The notes under the pieces are model-generated. The model did no database searches. It was not told the origin of the DNA and worked only from the letters and a program-made list of their open reading frames with translations. This document shows, piece by piece, positions 34,267 to 45,246 of a DNA stretch of 64,000 bases. The position numbers and the translations under genes were made by a program. Position 1 is the first letter of the stretch; every line of letters starts with the position of its first letter. Source of the stretch: Rebecca billardiae RCC1528 (Eukaryota > Haptophyta); NCBI GenBank assembly GCA_965240325.2, contig OZ251237.1, positions 744,001 to 808,000 on the forward strand, read 5' to 3'.

Positions 34267-34517
34267 GCAGCTCAGGAGAATCTCCTGAACTATCTTATAG
34301 TCACAGGCTGCTGCGTATGACTAGCTAGTAGTATGAGATCGCGATGTAGTGCCATCGGTATCGCTCCAGCGTCGCACGAGATGCGCATCAGCATCAATCA
34401 TCATCAATCGTCACCGCGCCGGCAGCGTCGCAATAATTCGTGACTGCGCTACGATCTGCTCGCGCGCGGTGGCGCGCGCTCCTCAGCCGTCATATGCTGC
34501 TGCTGATGTCGCTGTCG

Positions 34518-37050
34518 TCAGCGGTCGAAGTCACTGCCAAAGTGCTCCGCCGCCGCCGCGGCGTCGGCCGAGCGCAGGAACTCGGCGAGCTCGGGCCGAG
34601 TGGCGAGCGACGCGAGCAGGCTCGAGACGAGCGCTCGCTGCTCGTGGATCTGCCGCTCGCTCGTCTTGACGACCTCCTCGCGCTCGTCCAGGTCCTGCCT
34701 GCGCAGCTCGAGCAGCAGCCGCCTGCGGTTGAGCTCGACCTCGGCCGCCGTCCCGCTGTCGTACGGCGCGCCGCCGCCGCCCGCCGCAGACGAGCCGTCG
34801 TCGCTCGAGCCGACGGCGGGCGTCCCCGGAAGCGTCTCGGCGCCGGGGTGCGAGGACTCAAGAGCGTCCAGTTCCCGCGCGAGCACCGTCACGCTGTGGC
34901 GCATGCGCCGGATCGCGCGCGCCTGCCACTCGACCATCTCGAAGAGCCGACGGTGCACGCCCGCCTCGCGCTCGCGCAGCTGCCGGTTGAGCGCGGCCTG
35001 CTGCTCGCGGTGCGCGTGCAGCATCGCAACCACCGTCATGACGAGCGCGCGCGGCGTGTTCCCCAGGGGCGCGAGCGCGCCGCCGTTGGCGCCGCCGCCG
35101 CCGCCGAGCGCCGAGCTCGCACCGACCGTGCACAGCTGCGTCTCCTCCGCCACGCCGTCGCTGGCGTCCGACGGCTCGGTCGACGCTTCGGGCGGCGGCG
35201 CGTGCTTCCCCCTCGCACCCGCCGACGCGTGCGCGCGCCTCCGACCATCCTGCGACGCACCGGGCTCGCGCGGCGACGGCGGCTCGGTTGGCCACCGCTC
35301 GGGCTGCGGCTGCGGCTGCAGGGCAAGGCGCATCCGCGCATCGCTCTCCGCCGCGCGCGCGCTCGCGAGCTCGAGCTCGCCCTCCGCCACGCGCGCGCGC
35401 AGCTGCGCCAGCTTCGCCTCGTACTCTCGCCTCAGCTCGTCCGCGGCGTCCTGCACGCGCGCGCGCGCGGCCTCCTGCCGATCATCGCCTGCCCAATCGT
35501 CGGCGCGCGCGCTGGCGTCCGGCCAGCCGTCGGCGCGCGCGTTGGCGTCCGCGGCGCTGGCTGCCGCGTCGTCGAGCTGCGCCTGGAGCTCGTGCACGCG
35601 CGCGGCGTACTGCGCGCGCAGGCTCCCCGCCTCGCGCTGCTGCGCCTCGCCCTGCGCCGCCGCGCCCGCTGCGCCGCCGCTCGACAGCGCCTCCTCCAGC
35701 CTCCCCTCGAGCTCCTGCACGCGCGCCGAGTACTGTGCATGCAGCGCGCCCTCGCGTTGCCGCCGCTTGGCGCGCATCGTCTGTGCGTCCTTGAGCAGCG
35801 CACGCAGCATGGCCTCCTGCTCGCGCACGACGTGCAGCACCTGGTCGAGCGAGCGCACGCGCCCGCCGCCGCGGTGCTGCGCCTCCGCCTCGCTCAGCAC
35901 GTCGCTCGCGCGCTCGCGCAGCGCGGCCACCGCCGCCTCCACGTCCTGGCACGGAGACATGGCCATCATCGCAGCCATCTCTGAGTCCACCGCGCGCTCC
36001 GCGGGCGTCGAGGGCCCGCCGGGCGTGTCGCGCATGCCGGCCGCGTCAGAGCCCGGCGAGGGCGACAACCGGGCGGCACGCCTCTCCGGCGGCGTGCTCA
36101 GGGGGCTCGTCTCCGTGACGATGCTCGGCGAGCCGCCGCCCAGGGCGCTCAGCCGGCTCGAAAGACAGCTTGGTGGCGCGCGGCCGCCGTGAGAGTAGTG
36201 TGCACCTCGGCCGCGGCGCGGCGGGCTCGAGAGCGGCGGGCTCTCGGCGGCGTCGAGCGAGCCGGCTTGTGTGGACGCGTCGCACACGCGCCTCGGCGCC
36301 GCGCCCTCGCTTGGCAGCGCCAGCGCCTTGGCGCGCAGCGCCACGCGGCCGCCGTGAGAGCACAGCATGTCGACGATGACCTCGCGCGCTCCCGGGCGCA
36401 CGCACTCGAGCGCGGTCCGGCCCCACCGATCGCGGCGGTACCGACGCGCGCCCGCGGCGAGCAGGGCGTACACGGAGCGCGCGTCGCCATGCCCCGCGGC
36501 GATGTGCAGAGCCGTCGATCCGTCCTCGTCCTGGGCATCGATCGCCGACGCGTCGAGGCCGGCGAGAACGGCGACCGCGTCTGCGTGCTGACGGAGCGCG
36601 GCGAGATGAAGGGCGGTGCGGCCGCCCCTGCGGTCCGCGTGCAGCGGTACGGACGCACGCGCGCCGCCGCGCACCACGAGCTCGACGAGCTCCGGCACCA
36701 GCAGCACGTCGGGCGCGAGGCACACCGCGTCGGCGAGCGCGACGTCGATCGCGCGCGGCGCGTCTTCGTCCTCGGTCGAGATGATGCTCAGGGCGACGGA
36801 CGGTCCGCTCGCGATACTTAGCTGGTCGGTGTGCGCCGCGCCCGCGGACCGCGCACCTTGGGTGTCGAAGGGCGCTATTTGTGCGCGCCACTCGCGCGCT
36901 CGCCGTCGCGACGGAGAGCGCGGGCTTCCGAGACGAGCACAGCACCGCCCGCCCGGGCGCGGGTTCTCCGCCGGTCCGGCTGAGAACCCGGCGTCCGGCA
37001 CAAATTCGAAAGCCGCGCCAGGCCGCTCGCCAGCGCAAGTTGCCGCGCAT
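34518..37050 (-). CDS. Ankyrin-repeat/coiled-coil protein, 5' end uncertain
   Basis: The stop is at 34518 and the frame is open far upstream. Ankyrin units are clear (GRTALHLAALRQHADAVAVL, GSTALHIAAGHGDARSVYAL, GRTALECV) near plus-strand 36370-36640. A Ser/Pro-rich linker and a long Arg/Glu/Ala/Gln coiled coil (about 34900-35960) follow. The first in-frame ATG lies after the ankyrin repeats begin, so the true start must be spliced or non-ATG. One possibility is the ATG at 37050 in another frame joined by a tiny intron (GTGCGC...AAG, about 40 bp), which I do not regard as established. Such proteins are scaffolds; no enzymatic domain is visible. The 5' end abuts the divergent Mpv17-family gene. 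Confidence 0.6.
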
Positions 37051-37065
37051 CGAATTGCGAAGCCA

Positions 37066-37746
37066 ATGGGGGCGCTCGTCGCGCGACCACCGCCGCCGCC
37101 GCCGCCCCCAGACGAGGGACTCCGGCAGCCAGTGCTGTGCTCTATCGTCGTGCTGTGCACGGTGTGCTTCCTCTTCCTCTCAGGCTCGCTCGCTGAGCGA
37201 CATGGCGGGATGTGGAACCCCGTGCCGCCGCACTATGCGTACTTGGCAGCGCGCGCGTGGCAGTGGTACAAGCGCATGCTCACGCAACAGCCGCGCGCGA
37301 CGTCCTCAGTGAGCGGGGCGTTCCTCGCGGCGATGGGCAATCGCATCGGCTGTGGGAGCTACGGCGTCTCCACGCTCAAGTACGCCATCTGGGGCCTTGT
37401 TGCCTGCAATATCTCGAGCACCTGGCTATCGCTCCTGGATCGCGGGTTTGCGGGTGCCTCGTCGCCCAAGATGCTGCTCAACAAGATCGTGGTCGATGTC
37501 GTCGTGTCGGTCGCGCTGCTTCGTCTAGCGTTCCAGCTCGTGCACGGTGTGCTGGATGGCACGCCGCTCGACGACGTCGTGCTCAACATCCGCACCAACT
37601 TCTGGGCGGGCTGCATGCCCGGCTGGCAGTTCTGGACGCCGATCGTCGCCGTGGCGCACCTCCTCGTGCCGGTGGAAATCAGAGTCGTGTTCTTCAGCGC
37701 CGCCGCCCTGGTCTGGAATGCCATACAGACCGTCCTCTTCAGCTAG
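37066..37746 (+). CDS. Mpv17/PMP22-family membrane protein
   Basis: 226 residues, single exon. Four hydrophobic helices are visible. The N-terminal part carries a poly-Pro stretch, then WQWYKRMLTQQP. The C-terminal half has the family hallmark: NFWAGCMPGWQFWTPIVAVA, then VPVEIRVVFFSAAALVWNAI (family pattern W-P-x-x-Q/W...N-F...VP...R...W). Family members form channels in the mitochondrial inner membrane or peroxisome. A first helix (VLCSIVVLCTVCFLFLSG) could serve as anchor. The ATG at 37066 is the first after the ankyrin gene's 5' region. The next genes downstream (brawnin-like, SPFH) are also mitochondrial-type. Confidence 0.82.
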   Translation: MGALVARPPPPPPPPDEGLRQPVLCSIVVLCTVCFLFLSGSLAERHGGMWNPVPPHYAYLAARAWQWYKRMLTQQPRATSSVSGAFLAAMGNRIGCGSYGVSTLKYAIWGLVACNISSTWLSLLDRGFAGASSPKMLLNKIVVDVVVSVALLRLAFQLVHGVLDGTPLDDVVLNIRTNFWAGCMPGWQFWTPIVAVAHLLVPVEIRVVFFSAAALVWNAIQTVLFS

Positions 37747-38301
37747 ACCGTGGTGCCCGAGATGTTGGAGGTGCGCGGGTGATGCGTGGACCCGCCGGCG
37801 GCCGGCCGAGCGACGTCGACGTTGGCACTGTGACCGCGGCGTCCTCGGCCCGAGGCCGATTCGGCCATTTCGGCCTCGGGTTTCATCTGCTTGATGACAC
37901 TATATCCAGACTGGAATCAGGAATGCGGAGTGTAGTAGTGCCGGAAGCCTGCTTAATAACGCATTCATCAGACGGCCGATGAGGCTAATCAGTTACTGGC
38001 GCTGGCCGATCGCCCGGTTACAACTTACAGGCTGGCGGGGCTGCATTGTCGCCAGTCGCGGCGGACTTGCATTCCGTCAGCCCGTCACTCCTGGCCGCCG
38101 GCGCCAGCAGGCCGTCGTCTGAACGGACCGTCTGCGTCTTAGCACTCGTAACCACCGAGTGACCGGACGGCGTGCCCACTTAACGCTGTGGCGATTGAGT
38201 AAGCGGCGACATCGTACTTGGCATCTTAGCCTCTGGTCGCAGCCAGCACTGCGCGATCATCATCGTCGACCAACTGGTGTCGTTCACGCCGATGCGCCCA
38301 C
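37747..38301. other. Convergent intergenic region
   Basis: Region between the stops of the Mpv17-family gene and the brawnin-like gene. It contains a short palindromic run GGCCGATTCGGCCATTTCGG (37853-37872) that could act in 3'-end formation. No other feature was recognised. Confidence 0.4.
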
Positions 38302-38481
38302 TCATGCCTTGTCCTCGTTGACGTGCAAGTACTCTTCTGGGATCGGAAGCCGCACGTCAGGCTTGTAGATAGCGTGCACGACGGACGCGCCCGCGAGCAT
38401 GCTGCCCATGCAGAGGCTGAGCCGGCCAAAATAGCCAAGCCACCCCCTGGCTTGTGCCTTGAGCGCATTCGAGGCCGCCAT
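38302..38481 (-). CDS. UQCC6: Brawnin-like (UQCC6/DUF4516) mitochondrial micropeptide
   Basis: A 59-residue ORF with ATG at 38481 and TGA at 38302. After a basic N-terminus there is one hydrophobic helix, LCMGSMLAGASVVHAIYKPD (residues 23-42), then PIPEEY. Animal brawnin has the same arrangement: a helix with a small-residue G-A-x-VVH core followed directly by an aromatic/basic-PD and I-P segment. Brawnin is an inner-membrane micropeptide required for respiratory complex III assembly. The match rests on one short motif. The pairing with a stomatin-like gene 132 bp away on the opposite strand supports a mitochondrial role. Confidence 0.7.
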   Translation of the reverse strand: MAASNALKAQARGWLGYFGRLSLCMGSMLAGASVVHAIYKPDVRLPIPEEYLHVNEDKA

Positions 38482-38613
38482 CGTTCGGCTGCACTGCGCA
38501 GGCCCGCAGCGCGCTTGCCAGTGCGGCTTGGCGGCTCGGTAGTGTCGGCCTTGCAGCTGGTCCAGCATTCCTCTATTTCTTTGGTCCAGCAAGCCGTCCG
38601 CCGGCGGGGGGCG
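38482..38613. promoter_or_regulatory. Bidirectional promoter region (brawnin-like / SPFH)
   Basis: Only 132 bp lies between the two ATGs, the shortest divergent spacer whose two gene starts are both well defined. It contains a pyrimidine-rich CCTCTATTTCTTTGGTCC segment near the centre. Confidence 0.45.
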
Positions 38614-40026
38614 ATGAGCGCCATAGGCCCGCTCGTCGAGGCGGCACACCGCGAGCTGCAGAGCGCCGAGAGCGAGCTCACGGAGGAGGATGCGATCGCG
38701 GTCGGGATCTTCGTCGTCGTCTTCGTCGTCTTCCTTATCGCGATCATCGTCGTCGTGCACTACATGGTCAAGATCGTGCACCACGCCGAGGTGATGGTGA
38801 TCGAGCGCTTTGGCAAGTATCGCACGACGCTGAGCCCCGGGCTGCACATCATCGTGCCCTTCGTCGACGTGCCGCGCAAGGTGCACTGGCGGTACGTCGA
38901 CGCCAAGGTCGGCAGCTCGGAGACCGTCGTGAAGAGCATCATCACCGACCGGATCGACATGCGCGAGCACGTGATCGACTTCGGTCGGCAGAACGTGATA
39001 ACCAAGGACACAGTACAGATCCAGATCGACGCGCTCGTGTACTTCATGATCGCCGACCCGCGGCTCGCCGTGTTCAACATCCAGAACCTGCCGGACGCCA
39101 TCGAGCTGCTCACGCAGTCGACGCTGCGCAACATCATCGCGCACCTTTCGCTCGACGACACGTTCTCGTCGCGCGAGCGGATCAACGAAGAGCTGCTGCA
39201 GGCGATCGTGCGCGACGCGGAGCGCTGGGGCGTGGTGATTACGCGCGTCGAGGTCAAGGAGATCCTGCCCCCACGCGATATCAAGTCCACGATGGAGGCA
39301 CAGATCATCGCCGAGCGCGAGCGGCGCTCGATGGTGTTGAGGGTGCGCGCTCTCGCGCTCAGGTCGTGCGCTCGCGCTGGCATCGCGGCCGTCGGTTCGG
39401 AGTCAGCTCAGCGCGCCCAGCGAGGGTCGCGCGCCGATCCTCGCGCAGTGGGATCGCCCCAAGGGTGAGGGCCATGCCCAGCCCGCCTATGCTGACGCCT
39501 CTCCCTTTCTCTCTCTCTCTCTCGCGCGCGCGCGCTCGCCCCTGGTCGCGGCGCGCAGGCTGACGGCAAGCGGGAGAGTGACATTGTGCGCAGCCAGGGC
39601 GACGCCGCCAAGCTCGTGCTGCAGGCGGAGGGGATCCGCACGTCGGTGGTGAACCGCGCGAAGGTGCGCGCGCCGCGCGCGTGCCGGTACTGTCTGCGAC
39701 GGTGGAGGGCGCGCGTGGCGGGGTCGCGCCCCGATCTCACGCTCCGCTGCGGACGGTTGCCGCGGGCCGCGCAGGGCGAGGCGGACGCCAAGCTGCTGGT
39801 CGCGAAGGCAGAGGCTGGCGCCGTGCGCCGGTTGCGCGAGGCGACGTCCGTCCACGGCGTGAAGGCCTCGGAGTACCTCGTCGCGATCCAGTACCTGAAC
39901 TCGCTCAAGAACCTGAGCCAAGGCGCGGGCAACCCGAACACCAAGGCCGTGCTGCTGCCGGCCAACTCGCTCAGCACGATCAGCTCGATCATGCGCTATT
40001 CGCGCCCGCAGGCTCCCACGCGCTAG
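38614..40026 (+). CDS. SPFH/stomatin-like (band 7) membrane scaffold protein
   Basis: Exons 38614-39342, 39559-39663 and 39775-40026 (introns 216 and 111 bp, GTGCGC donors) give 361 residues. A single strong helix (residues 25-48) is followed by the SPFH domain: VMVIERFGKYRTTLSPGLHIIVPF, then VDAKVGSSETVV, QIQIDALVYFMIADP and the coiled segment EAQIIAERERRSMVLRADGKRES, which is restored across the first splice. It resembles stomatin/HflC/SLP-2 proteins that oligomerise in cardiolipin- or sterol-rich membrane, often in mitochondria. The NL(S/K)LS-like C-terminal region ends in SIMRYSR. The first intron contains a (CT)n tract (39503-39525). Confidence 0.9.
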
Positions 40027-40408
40027 CAGTGTTCGCAGCGGCAGCCGCGTGGGCCGCTGAGCAGCGCGTAGCTGACTGTTGATTCCTGTCAGGCGGCGCG
40101 GCCCACTGCCTCCGCCTCGGGCTTGGTCGTTGCGGTTGCACCGCGCGCAGAGCAGAACTTTGCTGTCGTGGCGGTCGAGTGGAGTTTGCCGCCAGTCTGA
40201 AGTCGGGTACATTACAAGTGAACGTGACGGCACCCGCGGGCGTATGATCTAGATACAAGTGTACAATCCATCAGCGAGAATGAATAAGTCTCGAAGATAC
40301 TGCGTACCGGCAGGTACGCGTACCGGCACCGGTCGGCCGCGCGAGGACTCCGAGGAGGCGCGCTTTAGGCGCTCACTGTACTACTGTATTGATGCGCGAG
40401 TGGCGGCG
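40027..40408. promoter_or_regulatory. Intergenic region upstream of the receptor-like gene
   Basis: 382 bp between two same-strand genes. An in-frame ATG at 40280 would extend the receptor N-terminus by 43 hydrophilic residues and would hide the signal peptide. A palindromic CCGGCAGGTACGCGTACCGG lies at 40307-40326 (9-bp arms with minor mismatch around GTACGCGTAC). Confidence 0.4.
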
Positions 40409-43400
40409 ATGATGCAAGCCCTCGTTGCAGCCCTCGGCTTCTCGGCGCTATGGCTCGAGGCTATCGAGCCATCGCTCATAGTGAGCCGTACCAACGAGTC
40501 CGTCGTGCTCACGCTCACGGGCGTCGCCGGCCTCGCTGCCGATGTGGCCCATCCCACGGTGCGCATGCGGCGCGTGCAGCCCGCCGCCGAGGCCGCGCCG
40601 CGCGAGCTCACAGCATCGCGACGACGTGCGGCTGAGGAGGACGAGCGGCTAGGCGGGCATGGTCTAGTCACATTGCACGTCCAGCTTCCAGCCGACCTCC
40701 TAGCCGCCCCCGCCGACTACTTGCTCTTTGTACTCGGCGATCGGATCGAGTCGAACGGGGCGCTCCTGCGCGTCGTCGCGCCGCCGAGCATCCTCGCGGT
40801 GGATCCGGCTGTGCTCCCTGCGGTTGGCGGCGTCGAGTTCGCCGTGTACGGCTCCGGCTTCGTGCCCGCCGCGCGTGCGGCCCTCCGCCTCACGGTGGGC
40901 GGCGGCGGCGGCGCCGCCGCCACAGTTCCCGCGCAGTACGTGAACACACGAGTGCTCCGCGCGCGCACGCCAGCTGTGCTGCTCGAGGCGCCGGTGGCGC
41001 ACGGGGCGGACGCCGCCGAGGCTCGCGAGGCCGTGCACGTGCGCGCGCAGCTCGCCCTCTCGCTCGATGGCGGCGCGAACTTCGTCGCCGCGCTGCCAAC
41101 GTCGGCACCGCTCGAGGTCGCTGTGCGCCCGCCGCTGCGCTTGCTCCTGCTGCAGTCGCACCGCGCGGACGGCGGCGCGGACGGTGGGAGCAGCGCAGAT
41201 GGCTGGGCGCACGCGTGGAGCCGCGCACGACTCGGCGTGGAGACGCGCTACGGGCGGCACGTGCTCTCGCGCGTGGCAGAGGGCGTGCCCACCGAGCCCG
41301 CCGCCGTGGCCGCGCGCGCGGAGGAGGCATGCGCATCTGGATTCGATCTCGTTGTCGGTACTTCGCCAGGGCACGCCGCCGGCCTTGAGGCGGCGCTGCT
41401 GCGGCGCGAGGGCGCGTGCGCGGGGGCGCGCACGCGGCTCGTGGCGGTCGGGCACCGCTCGCCGCCCGCGCACGCGCGCTCGGCGCACCCGCGGCTCGCG
41501 CAGCTGCGCGCGCACACCGCACAAGACGAGGCCTTGTACTTGTGTGGTGTGCTGGCTGGCACGCAGCTGCGCGAGGCGGCCGCCTCCGGCTCCGGCCGCG
41601 CTCGGGGATGCGGCGGGATCTGCCGCCGGCTGCGCTGGTGGCGCCCTCGGCAGGCGCCGCCCTCCGCGGAGGGCGGCGCAGCCGACGGCAGCCGCGGCGC
41701 GGCGGTGCTCGGCTTCGTCGCGTCGCACGCGACGCCGGAGGCTCGGCTGCAGGCGAGCGCGCTCGCGCGCGGCTGCCGCGCGGCAAACCCCCGCTGCGAG
41801 GTGCGCGTGCTGGTGACTGGCGCGTGGCACGAGCCGCGCCGAGAGCGCGCCGCCGCGTCCCGGCTGTGGGCGGTCGACGGCGCGCGCGTCATCGCCTCCG
41901 ACGCCGACTCGCTCGCGGCGGCGCGCGTGTTCAGCCACGGAGGGCCCCCGGCCTGCGCTGCGCTCGCGCGCACGGCCGCGGCGCGCGCGGCGCACGGCCA
42001 CTCCGCCCTCTGCGTCGAGCAGGGCGAGGCGCGGCACGCGGCGCGCTCGCCGCGCGCGCCCGCGAGCGTCGTCGGCGTGCACGCCGACATGCGCGAGCTC
42101 CTCGCCTCCGAGGCGGCGCTGGTCTCGGCCGTCGCCGACTGGTCGGGAGATCTGATCTCGCTGGTGGGAGATGTGATCTCGCTGGTGGGAGATGAGATCT
42201 CGCTCGGCCGCGTGCTCGGCCGCGGGCAGGAATGGGGCCCGGACTCCCCTGGCCCGGAGGTGGTGGGTGGAGTGGGCGGGGCGGCGCGCGCCGATGGCGG
42301 CGCGCGCCTGAGCGCGCCGTCGAGCCACGTGTCCGCCGAGGCGCGCGCCGAGCTCGAGCGCGCGCGCGCCGAGCTGCGCTCAGGGCAGCGCGCCGTCTTC
42401 TGCGCGACGCCGGCCGAGGTGGGTAATGCGGGTAATGCGGGTAATGCGGGTGCTCCGGGCGGGCTGCAGCTGAGCAACGGCTCGGTGATTCGGCCGGGCG
42501 CGCTGTGCGCGCCGCAGCCCGGCGGCGGCTGCTGCCTCACCGAGCACGCGCTCCGCACGGCGGACTGGCTGCTGGCGGGTGCGGCGCCGGCGACGCACAC
42601 AGTCAGGGGCGCCGCGGGCGGCAAGTGGGGAGAGTGGCGACCGCTCGCCACCGGCGGCCCGGCGGCCGCAGCGCCCGACGCGGCCACGCCCGACCTGGCG
42701 CGCTGGCGATTCACCCCGCCCGATGAGCGCGCGATGGTGTGCGAGCGCGGCTACCACGTCGTCTGGCCCGACTCGGCGCGCGCGCGCGGAGGCGGCAGTG
42801 GCGCGGCCGACGGCAGCGCGGCCGAGCAGGAGCCCGACGCGCGGCCGGTGCGCTGCCAGCAGGACTGCGAGTCCGGTGTGTACGACGAGCACGGCCGGTG
42901 CGACGCCGGGTACCGGGAGCTCGCCGCGTCGCACGAGCGCCTGCGCACGTGGCAGCGCGCGCTCGGCCGCGCGGGCGCCGCGCTCGGCGCGGGCCTCGCT
43001 GCCGTGCTGCTACTGCGGGCGTGGCAGCGCCGGCACGCAGAGGAGCTGCAGCGGCGCCAGTGGCTGGAGGGCGAGGTTGAGGCGGCGCTGCAGGCGCGCG
43101 CGCACCTGCAGTTCCCGCTGTGCGTCGTGCCGCTCGGCGTGTTCGCGCACATGGGCGCGCTGCTGCCGTACGAGCAGCTGCGCGACCGCGGTGTGCACGA
43201 GGTGCACGACGACATCCCGGCCGCGCTCTCCGCTCTCGAGCAACAGCGGCTTATTTTCATAAGCCACCAGTGGGAGTCGTGGTCGGCGCCGGACCCGCGC
43301 GGCGCGCAGTACGCGCTGATGGTGGCGACGGCGACGCGCGTCGCCGCGCTCAACGGCTGGCCCCTCGAGACCGTGCGCGTCTGGGTCGACTACATGTGCG

Positions 43401-45246
43401 TTCCGCAGGCACACCCCAAGCTGCAGGCGCTCGCGATCGCAAGCTTGGGGTACTACGCGAGCCTTGCGCACGCGTGCGTCGCGGTCGCGCCGCCGGGTGT
43501 GCACGCGGACACGCACGAGCCGTGCGGCCGAGAGTCGTGGCAGCGGCGCCTGTGGTGCCGCCTCGAGCTGCTCTGCTTCGCGCTCGCCAACGGGATCGAC
43601 CAGATGTTCATCGCGCCAGGCGGCGAGGAGGCCGCGGCTGAGGAGGCGGCGGGCGACCAGAGCGCTGCTGCGCCCGCGCGGATTGCGGAGGCGGATCTGA
43701 GCGCGGCCCTTTTGGTCTTCGAGGGGGAGTGCACGTGCTGCCGGCTCGGCCACGTCTTCGGCGGCATGGCCCGCGACGAGTGCGACCGCGAGCAGCTGGT
43801 CGGGCCGATCCTCGGCCTCTATGGCGAGCTCTTCCTAGCGCACCTCGAGAAGGCACACGAGGAGAGCGTGGCCCGGCGCCAGGACGGCAACAAGCCTGGC
43901 AGCCAAAAGCCCGACAGCCCGGGCGGGCTGCCGGACGCGCGCGAGGAGGTGGCGGCGCGGGCGCATGGGCTGTCATCCGAGCGGCTGCACTCTCACAAGG
44001 AGCAGGGGGAGAAGGCGCAGCTCTCGGCCTCCGCCAACGGCCGCGGTGGCGACGACGCGAGGGCGTGTGCGCCAGCCGCCGCGGCCTCCGCCGCCGCGTC
44101 ACCGCGCGGCGTTCCGGAGTCGCCGATCTTCCGAAAGGGCACGCTGCACGCCGCCGAGCGCAAGGGGCCGCTCTGGCAGCGAGCGGCGACGATGTCTGGC
44201 ATGTATCCTACGGAGGAGCCGGCCGCGCCGCCGCCCGCGCCATCCGCGCCAGCTGAGCAGCCGTCGGCCGAGCCGCTCCTGACGCGCAGCGCGTCGGACT
44301 CTCGCGCCTCGCGCGGCGCCGCGGACGCGCCGCGCGCCGCCGCGCACTCGGCGAGCACGCCGCCTGCGCCGCTGTTGAAGCGCGGCACAAGCTGCCGGAC
44401 CTCAATTGGCCTCGTCTCGCAGACCGCCGCGTCGCAGTCGCCGCCGATCGACGGCGCCACCCTGCGCAAGCGCACGTGCGAGCGCGCCCGTCGGACGTCG
44501 ATGCTGGAGATGCAGCAGCGGATGGTGCTGCACCGCCCTGGCGCGCCGCGCGTGCCGCGCGCCGCGCGCCCAACGCGTGTCTTCGCGCGCCCTCGTGCGC
44601 GCGCGCGCTCGCGCCCGCGCCCGCGCCCGCGCCCGCGGCTGACCGGCCACGCCCCGCCCGCGCACGCGTGCCGCTCGGCATGCAGATTGACACCGACCCG
44701 GCCCAGCGAATGCGCATGTTCCCGCGCGACTTTGAGTTTTCGCGCGCCGACGGCAGCAGCGAGCGGCGCGAGCTGTTCGGCGACCTGATCGCCGAGATGG
44801 AGCGCTTCTGCCGCCGGCTGCACGCGCAGGTGCTCGCGGACGCGGAGGCGGCCGAGGCGGAGGCGGCGAAGCGGCGCTCGCGCTTCAGCACGCCGCGCAA
44901 CGTGAGCCGCTTCACCTGGCTGCTGCAGCGTCAGCTCGAGGCCAAGCGCGCCGATCCGAGCACGCGGCGCGGCTCGGGCGTGGGCCGTCGCAGATCGAGC
45001 GTAGTGCTCGGTGTGGGCCCCCGTCGTCGCTCTTCGGCCGGCTCGGAGGAGTCCTCGCTGCCCCCAGTGCCATCGCTGCACCCATTGCCATCGGCTCAGC
45101 ATGCGGCGCCGCCAGATCGCAGCAGCGCGTCGCAGGCGCAGCACGGCAAGCTCCCATCTGCCACCATCAGCAAACTCTCGTTCGCGTCGGCGGCAATGGC
45201 CGCGTCTGCGAGCGCCAAGCTGCGGCAGCGCCGGAGGGGAGCGTGA
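40409..45246 (+). CDS. Chimeric receptor: signal peptide - IPT/TIG - BMP-type sensor - TM - TIR/HET-like
   Basis: Exons 40409-44524 and 44686-45246 (161-bp intron, phase 0) give about 1,558 residues. Residues 1-17 are a signal peptide. An IPT/TIG-like fold follows at about 125-235 (VDPAVLPAVGGVEFAVYGSG), then a region like the BMP/PnrA-type periplasmic-binding family at about 243-540 (GFDLVVGTSPGHAAGLEAAL; YLCGVLAGTQLR; LGFVASHATPEARL). A single TM lies at about 855-872 (GAALGAGLAAVLLLRAW). The cytoplasmic domain has FISHQWES (950-957), VDYMCVPQ (about 993) and RRLWCRLEL (about 1045), the hallmark triad of algal TIR/HET-like domains. A disordered tail with basic Ser motifs follows. It probably senses an extracellular small molecule (nucleosides are the known BMP/PnrA ligands). 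The architecture is unfamiliar to me. Confidence 0.78.
42142..42206 (+). repeat. In-frame 21-bp triplicate in the receptor ectodomain
   Basis: GGAGATxTGATCTCGCT(G/C)G recurs three times, encoding SGDLISL-VGDVISL-VGDEISL. A second small repeat, three copies of GGTAATGC(G), is at 42421-42449. Both are in a linker between the sensor domain and the Cys-containing juxtamembrane region. Confidence 0.85.

Noticed and set aside
36840-36885. A definite 40-bp intron in the ankyrin gene
   Set aside because: Frame works (GTGCGC...CTAAG), but the length is far below the others (mostly 111-218 bp) and the acceptor is poor, so it is mentioned only as a possibility.
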